A DNA stretch of 64,000 bases from Mycobacterium sp. ACS1612 (lineage in GTDB: Bacteria; Actinomycetota; Actinomycetes; Mycobacteriales; Mycobacteriaceae), in NCBI RefSeq assembly GCF_001667505.1, contig NZ_LZHZ01000063.1, forward strand, positions 248,001 to 312,000, read 5' to 3'. This document shows, in pieces, positions 50,935-60,173 of the stretch. The notes below the pieces were generated by a model that was not told the origin of the DNA, did not search any database, and was given only the letters and a program-made list of their open reading frames with translations. A program made the position numbers and the translations under genes. How positions within the stretch are numbered: the first letter of the stretch is position 1; each line of letters starts with the position of its first letter.

Positions 50935-53622
50935 ATGGCCGTCGACCAAGCGCCGCACCCTTCCTCCGCGCTTCTTACTTTCCTTTTCACGGATATCGAG
51001 GGGTCGACGCGGCGCTGGGAGGTCGACCCGAAAGCGATGCGGGGGGCGTTGGCGGTCCATGACGAGCTCCTTGGCCGAGTGGTCGATGAGCACGGAGGGC
51101 ACCTGTTCAGCCACACAGGCGACGGGGTATGTGCGGCGTTCTCCTCGCCACGCGCGGCCGTCGACGCCGCCGTCGCCGCTCAACGCGCGCTGGAGTTACC
51201 GGTGCGGATGGGCATCGCGACCGGGGAGGCGGAGGCGACGGGACGCGACTACTTCGGCCCCGTCTTGAACCGGGCTGCCCGCGTGATGGCAGCAGGGCAT
51301 GGCGGCCAGATTCTGCTCGACGGCACGACTGCCGGCTTACTGAGCGGGGTTGATCTGAAGCCAATGGGGAGGCGGCGCCTACGCGATATCACCAAGCCGA
51401 CCGAGCTGTTCCAGGTCCGAGATTCCGGCCTGCCGACGGATTTCCCCCCGCTGCGGACGCTCGACCCAAGTGTGGGCAACTTGACGCCTCAAGCCACCAG
51501 CTTCCTCGGTCGCGAGGCGGAACTGGATCAGGTACACGCGGTGCTGAGCGCCCATCGCTTGGTCACGTTGACAGGCGTCGGCGGCGTCGGCAAGACGCGA
51601 CTCGCGCTCGAAGTCGCCTCCCGCACCGCGCCCGACTTCGTCGACGGAGTATGGGTGATCGAATTGGCTCCCGTCGGTGATCCTGCCGCGGTGCCCGAAG
51701 CAGTGGCGGCGACCCTTGGCATCACTCAGCAGCCCGGCATGACTACGGCGCAGAGTGTCGCGGCCGCATTAGAAGGCCGCTCGCGGTTACTGGTTTTCGA
51801 CAACTGTGAGCACGTTCTCGACGCCGTGGCCAACCTGGTGCAGGCGATCTTGGACCACTCATCTACCGTCGCCGTCCTTGTGACGAGCCGGGAAGGCCTG
51901 CGGCTCAACGGCGAACAGCTATGGCCGGTCCGGCCGCTCGACGTACGGGGTGGGCCGGACTCGGCCGCGGCGAGGCTGTTCCTCGATCGGGCGTGGGCGG
52001 TGTCGCCGGAAATCTCGCTGTCGGACCCGCACGAGGCCGACACCGTGGTCGAGATTTGCCGCCGGCTCGATGGCATCCCGCTGGCCCTCGAGTTGGCCGC
52101 GTCACGAATGCTTTCCATGACCGCGACTGAATTGCTGGATCGTCTTGATGATCGCTTCCGGCTGCTCGCCGGTTTCCGTCGAGGGGTAGAGCGGCATCAA
52201 ACGTTGCACAATGCCGTCCAGTGGTCATATGACATGCTCGACGTGAGCGAGCGCGTACTACTCAACCGTTGCTCGGTGTTCGCCGGCGGATTCGATCTCG
52301 GGGCGGCGGCGGCGGTTACCGGTCAGCAGGATGAATACGCCACTCTTGAACTGCTTGACGCGCTGACGCGCAAATCCCTTGTCATGGCCGACAAGTCGGC
52401 TCGGCAGACGCGCTATTCGATGTTGGAGACCATTCGGCAGTTCGCCTACGAGAACCTGGAGACAGCAGGCGAAGCCGACCAAGCCCGCACCGCGCATTCC
52501 CGCTACTTCGCGGATTGTGAGGCAGCTGTGCTCACCATGTGGGACAGCTCGCGCCAGCGTGAAGCCTACGACTGGCTCACGAACGAATTGGCGAACTTGC
52601 GCACGGCTTTTCGATGGGCAACTGACCACAGCGACCTTGACACCGCAGCAACGATTGCCGCCTACACGGCATTCCTTGGCGGATGGATAGAGCTGCACGA
52701 GACGTCAACGTGGGCTGAGGAACTCGTTGCGCGGGCGCGAGTCGTGGACCATCCGCGCTTGGCGCAGCTGTATGTGGCGGCGTCGGAATGCTATCGGACC
52801 GGTCGGATCGACGACGCGCTCGGCTATGCCGAAGCAGGCGTCACCTTGATCCAATCCGGTCGATACGACCCGATCATTCACGACATCGAACCCACTGCGT
52901 TGGGTGGCACCTACATCACGAAGGGGATGGCCGATCGATGGCTTGGCCTGTGCCGCGACAGGTTGACCGACGAGGCACGTGCGCATCCATACAATCGAGG
53001 CTCCCTCGTGATGGCACTCCTCACCGCAGGCAAGCACGAGGATGCCATCGCGGCCTGCGACGATGTGTTGAAGTCGATTGACCACACCGACAACCCGGGT
53101 GCGGTCGCGTATGCGTTGCTTGCATACGGATACGCCTGTCGAACCAGCCGCCTCCGCGATGCGTATGAAGCCCTGCGCCGCGGTCTGGATATCGCGCAGG
53201 CGAGCGGAAATCGGATGATCGAGTCATACTTGGCGGTCAATCTCTCGACGTTCGGCCCCGATGACTCCACACCGGCGGAGACCCTCGACTTCCTCTCTCT
53301 CGCAATAAACATCCTGTACGACTCTGGCACGTACTCGCACATGGTCAGTCCATTGGGCGTCCTTGCGGCGCACTTCGACAGGATCGGTAGATACGAAGCA
53401 GCCGCGACGCTCATCGGTTTCGCCGCGAACGCGTTCGCGCTGGCAACGTTCCCTGAGATCAGGAGGACCGGTACCCACCTCCGAGAGGTACTGGGAGATC
53501 AGGCTTTCGAATCATGTACCGCGTTGGGCGGCGATATGACGAATGCGCGCGCAGCCCAGTATGCGCTGGAGCAGATCGCGGATGCGCGCGCAGATCTGCT
53601 CGGTGTCGGCGGGCCGCCATGA
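50935..53622 (+). CDS. Class III adenylate/guanylate cyclase-ATPase-TPR regulator, copy 1
   Basis: 895 residues from ATG 50935. The N-terminal cyclase domain has the metal Asp in FLFTDIEGSTRRW (Asp20), the second in SHTGDGVCAAF (Asp63) and the Asn-Arg pair in GPVLNRAARVMAAG. The position that usually holds the substrate-specifying Lys is Ser. An NB-ARC/STAND ATPase follows (LTGVGGVGKTRLALEVASRT, then LLVFDNCEHVLD and TSREGLRLNGEQLWPV), then a helical TPR-like region to the end. No DNA-binding domain is visible, unlike LuxR relatives. Its stop overlaps copy 2 (ATGA). Confidence 0.87.
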   Translation: MAVDQAPHPSSALLTFLFTDIEGSTRRWEVDPKAMRGALAVHDELLGRVVDEHGGHLFSHTGDGVCAAFSSPRAAVDAAVAAQRALELPVRMGIATGEAEATGRDYFGPVLNRAARVMAAGHGGQILLDGTTAGLLSGVDLKPMGRRRLRDITKPTELFQVRDSGLPTDFPPLRTLDPSVGNLTPQATSFLGREAELDQVHAVLSAHRLVTLTGVGGVGKTRLALEVASRTAPDFVDGVWVIELAPVGDPAAVPEAVAATLGITQQPGMTTAQSVAAALEGRSRLLVFDNCEHVLDAVANLVQAILDHSSTVAVLVTSREGLRLNGEQLWPVRPLDVRGGPDSAAARLFLDRAWAVSPEISLSDPHEADTVVEICRRLDGIPLALELAASRMLSMTATELLDRLDDRFRLLAGFRRGVERHQTLHNAVQWSYDMLDVSERVLLNRCSVFAGGFDLGAAAAVTGQQDEYATLELLDALTRKSLVMADKSARQTRYSMLETIRQFAYENLETAGEADQARTAHSRYFADCEAAVLTMWDSSRQREAYDWLTNELANLRTAFRWATDHSDLDTAATIAAYTAFLGGWIELHETSTWAEELVARARVVDHPRLAQLYVAASECYRTGRIDDALGYAEAGVTLIQSGRYDPIIHDIEPTALGGTYITKGMADRWLGLCRDRLTDEARAHPYNRGSLVMALLTAGKHEDAIAACDDVLKSIDHTDNPGAVAYALLAYGYACRTSRLRDAYEALRRGLDIAQASGNRMIESYLAVNLSTFGPDDSTPAETLDFLSLAINILYDSGTYSHMVSPLGVLAAHFDRIGRYEAAATLIGFAANAFALATFPEIRRTGTHLREVLGDQAFESCTALGGDMTNARAAQYALEQIADARADLLGVGGPP

Positions 53623-56273
53623 CCGTGCTGACTTTCTTGTTCACCGATATCGAAGGGTCCACCCGGCGGTGGGAGGCCGACGCCGACGCGATGCGGACGG
53701 CGCTCGACGCGCACAACAGAACCCTTCGGGCTGCGGTCGAGGCGCATGCCGGCAGCGTCTTCAACTACACCGGCGACGGCATGTGCGCGGTATTCGCTTC
53801 TCCCCGTTCGGCTGTCGACGCAGCGGTAAGTGCGCAGCGGAGTTTGGAGTTGCCCGTGCGGATGGGCATCGCGACGGGTGAAGCCGAGTTGCGCGGTGAC
53901 GACTACTTCGGCCCTGTGCTCAACCGCACCGCACGCGTGATGGCGGCAGGCCACGGTCGCCAGATCCTGGTCGACGCGGCCACGGCTGACCTCGTTACCG
54001 GCGTTGACCTCATTTCGCTTGGCCCCAAGCGGTTACGCGATATCACACGTCCCGTCGGCATCTACCAAGTCAGCGCACCCGGCCTGCGCACCGACTTCCC
54101 TCCGCTGACGACCGCTGACTCGGTCCCCGGTAACCTGCGCTTGCCAGCGACCAGTTTCATCGGCCGCGACGCCAACGTCGCCGAGGTCGAGACGGCGTTG
54201 AAGGCGCATCGCATGGTGACACTGACCGGGGTTGGCGGCGTCGGCAAGACACGGCTGGCCTTGGAGGTCGCCTCGCGTGCGGCAACCAATTTCGCCGACG
54301 GCGTGTTCGTCATCGAGTTGGCTGCCGTTGACGACTCTGCCGCTGTTCCCGATGCTGTCGCTGCCACGTTGGGCATCACCCAGCAGGCAGGTCAACACAT
54401 GTCAGAAAGTCTTGCAGCGGCTTTGGAGGGCCGTGTCCGGCTCCTGGTGTTCGACAACTGCGAGCACGTGCTCGACGCCACCGCCGACGTCATCGACACC
54501 ATCTTCACCCGATCGACATCGGTGAAGATCCTGGCCACGAGTCGAGAAGGTCTCGGCCTCAACGACGAACAGCTATGGCCGGTGCCCTCCCTCGACGTCG
54601 CCGCCGGGGCCGACTCGGCCGCTGCGGCGTTGTTCATGGACCGCGCGCACACCGTTTCACCCACGGCGTCGATGTCGGCGCCTGACGAGGCCGCAGCTGT
54701 CGTGGAAATCTGCCGCCGACTCGACGGCATCCCGCTTGCGATCGAGCTTGCCGCGTCGCGCATGGTGTCGATGACCGCAGTGGAGGTACGCGACAGACTC
54801 GACGACCGGTTCCGATTGCTCGTCGGTTCTCGGCGTGCGCTGGAACGCCACCAAACGCTGCGACACGCGGTGCAGTGGTCCTACGATCTGCTCGACGAGC
54901 CCGAGAAGGACCTACTGGCACGGTGTTCGGTGTTCTCCGGTGGATATGACCTGTCCGGGGCATGTGCCGTCGGCGACTCCGCTGACGAGCTGGCAACGCT
55001 CGATGCCCTCGACGCGTTGGTGCGCAAGTCCCTTCTGGTCGCGGACAAGTCGACATCGCGGACTCGGTACGTGATGCTGGAAACCATTCGGCAGTTTGCG
55101 GCTGAACAGCTCGTCGCCGGTGGTGCAGCCGACACGGCACGCTTCGCGCACGCGCGCTATTTCGCTGAGCGTGAGGCAGATGTGATGGCGCTCTGGGTGG
55201 GTCCTCGTCTGCGTGAGGCGCACGAATGGTTCGCGGTGGAGTTGCCGAACCTACGTACCGCCTTCCGCTTCGCGGCAGATCGAAACGAACTCGACATCGC
55301 AGCTCCGATCGCGGTGTGCGCCGCCTTCGTCGGTTACTACGTCGAGCAGTACGAACCGGTCGCGTGGGCAGAAGAATTGGTGGAACCGGCGCGGGCAGCA
55401 AACCACCCGCGGCTTGCCCAGCTCTACATGACGGCGGCCATGTGCTACTTGGTCGACCGAACCGATGACTTCTTGGCGTATATCGCGGCCGGCGAGAAGG
55501 CGATGGAGAGCGGCGACTTCGATGTGGTACCCGTCGAACTCGAGGCTACGCTCGGCGGTGGGTGGCTCTATTCCGTCGGCGCCGAACACAGTCTCGAGTG
55601 GGGTCGCCGGATGCTCGCGCGCTGGCCGGACCGCCGTGACTGGGTACTTCCCCATCTCGTGTTCGCCTTTACTTTCGCAGGCGAGCACGACCAGGCGTTG
55701 GCGGCTTCGGAGGAATTGTTCGCGAATGTCGACGGGATGCGAAATCCGGCCCTGGTCACCGGCGCTCTGTTCGCGTACGGCTACACCCATCGCAGGCGAA
55801 AGCCCGATGTTGCCTACACAGCCCTTCAACGCGCGCTGGCCGTCGCACAAGCCAACGGCATCCGGCAAATGGAATCGGTTCTTGCGTCTACCCTTTCGAG
55901 CATCGCAGTGGGACACGCCAGCCCAGCGGAGGCGCTCGACTACCTCGAGCTCGCCATCCGGAGCTACTACGACTCCGGCAGCCTGACCTTCATCTCAGGC
56001 CCGTTAGGACTGCTCGTCGCCGTGTTCGACCGCCTCGGCTGCTACGAGCAGGCGGCTACGATCAGCACGCTGTCCGCCCCCGCGATCTCTCGCGCGACGT
56101 TCCCTGAAATCACCGCCGCCATCGCGCATCTGCGGCGGGTGCTGGGCGATCAGACCTACGACTCGCTCACGCGGTCGGGTGCCGAGATGACCCACGCCGC
56201 GCGGGCGGCGTATGCGCTCGATCAGATCGAACGTGTTCGCGCCGACCTGCTGAATGCGGATGGGTCACGATGA
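53619..56273 (+). CDS. Class III cyclase-ATPase-TPR regulator, copy 2
   Basis: 884 residues, a close paralogue of copy 1 throughout. The cyclase part has TFLFTDIEGSTRRWEADA, NYTGDGMCAVFASPRS and GPVLNRTARVMAAGHG; the Lys position is Asn. ATPase motifs are LTGVGGVGKTRLALEVASRA and LLVFDNCEHVLDATADVI. The TPR region ends RAAYALDQIERVRADLL. ATG 53619 lies in the copy 1 stop, and a third, broken copy starts in its own stop. The three form a polycistronic tandem array. Confidence 0.87.
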   Translation: MTVLTFLFTDIEGSTRRWEADADAMRTALDAHNRTLRAAVEAHAGSVFNYTGDGMCAVFASPRSAVDAAVSAQRSLELPVRMGIATGEAELRGDDYFGPVLNRTARVMAAGHGRQILVDAATADLVTGVDLISLGPKRLRDITRPVGIYQVSAPGLRTDFPPLTTADSVPGNLRLPATSFIGRDANVAEVETALKAHRMVTLTGVGGVGKTRLALEVASRAATNFADGVFVIELAAVDDSAAVPDAVAATLGITQQAGQHMSESLAAALEGRVRLLVFDNCEHVLDATADVIDTIFTRSTSVKILATSREGLGLNDEQLWPVPSLDVAAGADSAAAALFMDRAHTVSPTASMSAPDEAAAVVEICRRLDGIPLAIELAASRMVSMTAVEVRDRLDDRFRLLVGSRRALERHQTLRHAVQWSYDLLDEPEKDLLARCSVFSGGYDLSGACAVGDSADELATLDALDALVRKSLLVADKSTSRTRYVMLETIRQFAAEQLVAGGAADTARFAHARYFAEREADVMALWVGPRLREAHEWFAVELPNLRTAFRFAADRNELDIAAPIAVCAAFVGYYVEQYEPVAWAEELVEPARAANHPRLAQLYMTAAMCYLVDRTDDFLAYIAAGEKAMESGDFDVVPVELEATLGGGWLYSVGAEHSLEWGRRMLARWPDRRDWVLPHLVFAFTFAGEHDQALAASEELFANVDGMRNPALVTGALFAYGYTHRRRKPDVAYTALQRALAVAQANGIRQMESVLASTLSSIAVGHASPAEALDYLELAIRSYYDSGSLTFISGPLGLLVAVFDRLGCYEQAATISTLSAPAISRATFPEITAAIAHLRRVLGDQTYDSLTRSGAEMTHAARAAYALDQIERVRADLLNADGSR

Positions 56274-56379
56274 ACGTCGTCACGTTCTTGTTCACTGACA
56301 TCGAGGGCTCGACGCGGCGCTGATCGCTTTCGCGTTCGAGCAGACCGACATCACGCGGGCCCACCTGCAGCAAACGTAA
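56270..56379 (+). pseudogene. Third cyclase-ATPase copy, internally deleted
   Basis: ATG 56270 overlaps the stop of copy 2 and reads MNVVTFLFTDIEGSTRR, then a stop at 56323. In the next frame, 56320-56379 reads LIAFAFEQTDITRAHLQQT and a stop. This resembles the C-terminal ends of copies 1 and 2 (ALEQIADARADLL, ALDQIERVRADLL). A single deletion of about 2.6 kb joining the first 17 codons to the last 19 explains both pieces. Confidence 0.75.
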
Positions 56380-56453
56380 AGCGCCCTGTGGATTCGCCAC
56401 CAAGCGTCTGTGCCGGATCATTTCAGCGCGTCAACAACGGTAAATTCGGCTGA

Positions 56454-56669
56454 GTGCGTAGATATTTCGGCATGCTCGGGGCTACTGCCGTAGCCACTGC
56501 CGCGATGGTCGTCGTTCTGACCGCACCTGCACCGCAAAGCCCCATCAACGTGTGCGCGCTGCTGCCGAGCATGGACGCCTGCCAGCCACCGGATGTCCGT
56601 AGAAGCGCTTTCGTCCGAAAGACCAATCCGCCGACCATCACCCAGGTCGCCCCGAACTCGGGCTACTGA
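56454..56669 (+). CDS. Small exported protein, unknown function
   Basis: 71 residues from GTG 56454 (ATG 56472 alternative). A hydrophobic N-terminal segment (LGATAVATAAMVVVLTAPAP) looks like a signal peptide. The mature part has two cysteines (VCALLPSMDACQPP) and a polar tail. It lies between the cyclase array and the convergent pckG gene. No family recognised. Confidence 0.5.
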   Translation: MRRYFGMLGATAVATAAMVVVLTAPAPQSPINVCALLPSMDACQPPDVRRSAFVRKTNPPTITQVAPNSGY

Positions 56670-56686
56670 GCGCTGCGAGCGGAAGA

Positions 56687-58516
56687 CTAGTCGGCTTCGG
56701 CCAAGCGGTGCTTCAGTGCGTCGAACTCGTCCTTGATGCCGGTCGGCAGCTTCTCGCCGACGAACTCGAACCACTCCTCGATCAGCGGGATCTCCTGGCG
56801 CCACTCGTCGACGTTGACCGCCAGCGCGGCGTCCACGTCGGCGGGGTCGACGTCGAGCCCCGACAGATCCAGATCCGCGGCGGTCGGCACGATGCCGATC
56901 GGCGTGGTCTTGCCGTCCGCCTTGTGCTCGACGCGGTCGATGATCCACTTCATCACGCGGCTGTTCTCGCCGAAGCCCGGCCACAGGAAGCGGCCGTCGT
57001 CGCCGCGGCGGAACCAGTTGACGAAGAAGATCTTCGGCATCTTCGACTCGTCGGCGTTCTTGCCGATGTCGATCCAGTGCGCGAAGTAGTCGCCGACGTT
57101 GTAGCCGAGGAACGGCAGCATCGCCATCGGGTCACGGCGCACGGTGCCGACCTTGCCTTCGGCGGCGGCGGTCTGCTCGGAGCCCAGCGTGGCACCGATG
57201 AAGACGCCGTGCTGCCAGTCGCGGGCCTCCGTCACCAGCGGCACCGTGGTCTTGCGGCGACCACCGAACAGGATCGCCGAGATCGGCACGCCCTGCGGGT
57301 CGTCCCACTCCGGTGCCAGCGTCGGGCACTGCGACATCGGGGTGCAGTAGCGCGAGTTCGGGTGCGCGGCCTTGCTCTCCGTCTCGCGCAGGACCCAGTC
57401 GTTGCCCTTCCAGTCGATGAGGTGATCGGGCTCGCCCTCCAGGCCTTCCCACCACACGTCATTGTCGTCGGTCAGCGCGACGTTGGTGAAGACGGTGTTG
57501 CCGGCCTCGATGGTCTTCATCGCGTTCGGGTTGGACTTCCAGTTGGTGCCGGGAGCGACGCCGAAGAAGCCGAACTCCGGGTTGACCGCATACAGCCGGC
57601 CGTCCTTGCCGAACCGCATCCACGCGATGTCATCGCCGATGGTCTCGGCGCGCCAGCCCGGAATCGTCGGCTGCAGCATCGCGAGGTTGGTCTTACCGCA
57701 GGCCGACGGGAATGCGGCGGCCACGAAGTAGGCCTTGTTCTCGGGGGAGATCAGCTTGAGTATCAGCATGTGCTCAGCGAGCCAGCCCTCGTCGTGGGCC
57801 ATCGCCGACGCGATGCGCAGCGAATAGCACTTTTTGCCGAGCAGCGCGTTGCCGCCGTAACCCGAGCCGTAGCTCCAGATCTCGCGGGTCTCGGGGAAGT
57901 GGCTGATGTACTTGGTGTCGTTGCACGGCCACGGCACGTCCTTCTGACCGGGCTCGAGCGGTGCGCCGATCGAGTGCAGTGCCTTGACGAAGAACCCGTC
58001 TGTTCCCATCTTGTCCAGGGCGGCCTTGCCCATCCGAGTCATCGTCCGCATCGAGACGACGACGTACTCGGAATCGGTGATCTCCACGCCCAGCTTCGGA
58101 TCCTCGGCGCCGAGCGGGCCCATGCAGAACGGCACCACATACATCGTGCGGCCCCGCATGCTGCCGCGGTACAGGTCTGTCATGATGCGGCGCATCTCGG
58201 CCGGGTCCATCCAGTTGTTGGTCGGGCCCGCGTCGATTTCGCGCTCACTACAAATGAAGGTGCGGGATTCCACCCGCGCCACGTCGGAGGGGTCGGACAA
58301 CGCAAGGTACGAATTCGGTTTCTTCTTGTCGTCGAGTTTCTTGAAGGTCCCCGCCGCTTCCAGCTGTGCGCACAGCCGCGCGTTTTCCTCGTCGGAGCCG
58401 TCGGCGAACACCACCCGGTCCGGCTGGGTCAGCTCCGCGACCTCGGAGACCCAGGCGAGCAACTCCTTGTGCTTAGTCGGTGCGGTGTCCAGACCTGGAA
58501 TGGTCGCTGCTGTCAT
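56687..58516 (-). CDS. pckG: Phosphoenolpyruvate carboxykinase (GTP)
   Basis: 609 residues from ATG 58516 (AGGAGAG upstream), the usual length for GTP-dependent PEPCK. It converts oxaloacetate and GTP to phosphoenolpyruvate, CO2 and GDP, the first gluconeogenic step. Motifs are the P-loop-like AAFPSACGKTNLAMLQP with the reactive Cys, the GYGGNALLGKKCYSLRIAS segment and the guanine pocket WFRRGDDGRFLWPGFGENSR. Gene order matches pckA (Rv0211), needed by mycobacteria growing on fatty acids and cholesterol, in keeping with the rest of the window. Confidence 0.97.
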   Translation of the reverse strand: MTAATIPGLDTAPTKHKELLAWVSEVAELTQPDRVVFADGSDEENARLCAQLEAAGTFKKLDDKKKPNSYLALSDPSDVARVESRTFICSEREIDAGPTNNWMDPAEMRRIMTDLYRGSMRGRTMYVVPFCMGPLGAEDPKLGVEITDSEYVVVSMRTMTRMGKAALDKMGTDGFFVKALHSIGAPLEPGQKDVPWPCNDTKYISHFPETREIWSYGSGYGGNALLGKKCYSLRIASAMAHDEGWLAEHMLILKLISPENKAYFVAAAFPSACGKTNLAMLQPTIPGWRAETIGDDIAWMRFGKDGRLYAVNPEFGFFGVAPGTNWKSNPNAMKTIEAGNTVFTNVALTDDNDVWWEGLEGEPDHLIDWKGNDWVLRETESKAAHPNSRYCTPMSQCPTLAPEWDDPQGVPISAILFGGRRKTTVPLVTEARDWQHGVFIGATLGSEQTAAAEGKVGTVRRDPMAMLPFLGYNVGDYFAHWIDIGKNADESKMPKIFFVNWFRRGDDGRFLWPGFGENSRVMKWIIDRVEHKADGKTTPIGIVPTAADLDLSGLDVDPADVDAALAVNVDEWRQEIPLIEEWFEFVGEKLPTGIKDEFDALKHRLAEAD

Positions 58517-58702
58517 CAAAACTCTCCTGCGTAGGTTTCTGCCAGGACGCAGGCCCCGATGCACCACCCCATTCGGAACGGCGGCGCATTCGGTCGTCCC
58601 TTTACAGAGGTTAACGTGGGTCACATACCCGCCGTTAGTGGGGATTATGTCCGATCACTCACAGGAACGATTCAGATGCGCAATTGGAGGCGTTGTACCG
58701 AT

Positions 58703-58717
58703 TCAGTTCTCAACTGA
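58703..58717. promoter_or_regulatory. Inverted repeat TCAGTT-CTC-AACTGA in the pckG upstream region
   Basis: Perfect 6-base arms with a 3-base loop. The 217 bases between pckG and the next gene hold no convincing coding sequence. The repeat lies 17 bases after the stop of the dynamin-like gene and about 187 bases upstream of pckG. It could be a weak terminator for the former or an operator for the latter; it has no T-run. Confidence 0.35.
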
Positions 58718-58733
58718 CTACATATATAGGTAG

Positions 58734-60173
58734 CTAGTCCGATCGGACCGCCGCGCCGTACAGCTCCTCGCGCACCGCATCGAGGGCCTGCCGCAACGGC
58801 GGCAGCCTGCTATCCCGCGCGACCGCCGCCTTGGCCGTGGCCGCCGCATGCTCACGCAGTTCGGCGTCGATCTCGGCAATCCGGTCGGTCGCGGTCGCGC
58901 TCTCCATCTCGTCGCGAGCCGCGAGCGCCGTGGCGAGTGACGTCTCCGCCGCCAGCACCCGGGTGGCCACCCGCTCCTCGACCGTCGCGCGCAGCGCGGC
59001 CGTCACGTCGGTGACCCAGCGGTCCAACACCGCCCGGTCCTGCAGCAGACCGCGGATGCCGACGACCCAGACCGTCAGGAGCAATCCGACCAGGCCGCCC
59101 GCCACCAACCCCGCGATCGTCAGCCCCGGCGCAAGCCCCGCGAACAGGCGGGTGGTGGCGAGCGCGACCCCGAAGCCGAAACCTGCACCCAGGACCATCG
59201 TCAGCTGCGTCTCCAACCGCCGGGACTTCACCGGTGGGCGGGTCACCTCCGGTTTGACCGCAGGCGGGGGCGGTTCGGGCGCCGGCAGTCCGAGTTCGGT
59301 CGCGACGTCGCTGAGGTGTGTGGTGACGCCCTCGTCCACTTCGTCGATCACCTCGTCGACCCGGGTGTGCACGTAGGACTCGAAGGCGCCGAGCTTTCGC
59401 CGGGTGACGTCGGCGGCGTCCTCCTGCAGTTCGGCCCGCACCGATGTGCAGCGGTTGCGCGCGAAATAGGTCAGCTGCACTCGGGCCTGCTGGATCTGGC
59501 TGCGCAGCGCGATGGTGTGTTCGGACTTCGACAGGCGCCTGCTCCGCAGGATGTCGTCGCGGCTCTTGCGCAGCGCCGTCACTCGCGCCTGGCGGTCCGC
59601 GCCCTCCGCCTCGGCCTGATAGCGGTCGATCACCGCGGTGAGTCGAACTTCCCACGCGCGCAACCTGTTCCGCCGTGGCACGTCAGGATCGTCGAGCCGC
59701 TGGCGCAGCACGTCGACGAGTTCGTCGAGCTTCGGTTCGCCGAGATCCGGCGCGGCCGCCGCGCCCACCCACTGCACATGCTCATAGCGTGGCGCACGCG
59801 CCGCGAGCAACGCGCGATCGGTGGCCAGCACGTCGCGCCAATTGCGGTGCGCGTCGATCTTGGTTACCACGCCGACGATCAGGTCGGTGTAGTTGCCGGC
59901 GAGATCCAATAGGGCGCAATCGGATTCGGTCAACGAGGCGATCCCCGACACCGCGAACACCACCGCGGTCGGCGCGTGCGTGGGCCCCAACTCGTCGGAT
60001 TCGACGAACGTGCGGTCCGGCATCCGCTCCCGCAGCGCGGCGATCAGGCTGCTGGTGCCCGCCAGCCACGGGCCCGTCACGAGCACCACGTCCCTGGTCT
60101 GCACGCCGGGCGACGTCAGGCCCGGATTGACGGCCGCCACCACGGCATCGGCCTTGGCCACCGGATCAGACAT
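58734..60173 (-). CDS. Dynamin-like GTPase-related membrane protein (Rv0210-like)
   Basis: 479 residues. The N-terminal GTPase-like domain has VVLVTGPWLAGTSSLIAALR, where the P-loop Lys is replaced by Thr, and GVVTKIDAHRNW, which keeps the TKxD guanine motif. A long helical stalk follows, then a double hydrophobic hairpin (FGFGVALATTRLFAGLAPGL, LTIAGLVAGGLVGLLLTVWV), then another helical region. This is the bacterial dynamin-like layout. It overlaps the adjacent GTPase-like gene by eight bases, as a pair resembling IniA/IniC-type systems. Confidence 0.75.
   Translation of the reverse strand: MSDPVAKADAVVAAVNPGLTSPGVQTRDVVLVTGPWLAGTSSLIAALRERMPDRTFVESDELGPTHAPTAVVFAVSGIASLTESDCALLDLAGNYTDLIVGVVTKIDAHRNWRDVLATDRALLAARAPRYEHVQWVGAAAAPDLGEPKLDELVDVLRQRLDDPDVPRRNRLRAWEVRLTAVIDRYQAEAEGADRQARVTALRKSRDDILRSRRLSKSEHTIALRSQIQQARVQLTYFARNRCTSVRAELQEDAADVTRRKLGAFESYVHTRVDEVIDEVDEGVTTHLSDVATELGLPAPEPPPPAVKPEVTRPPVKSRRLETQLTMVLGAGFGFGVALATTRLFAGLAPGLTIAGLVAGGLVGLLLTVWVVGIRGLLQDRAVLDRWVTDVTAALRATVEERVATRVLAAETSLATALAARDEMESATATDRIAEIDAELREHAAATAKAAVARDSRLPPLRQALDAVREELYGAAVRSD

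Noticed and set aside
58647..58733. A 28-residue forward ORF in the pckG upstream region
   Set aside because: It has only a weak GGGG element before the ATG, no recognisable domain, and lies in a region better explained as promoter.
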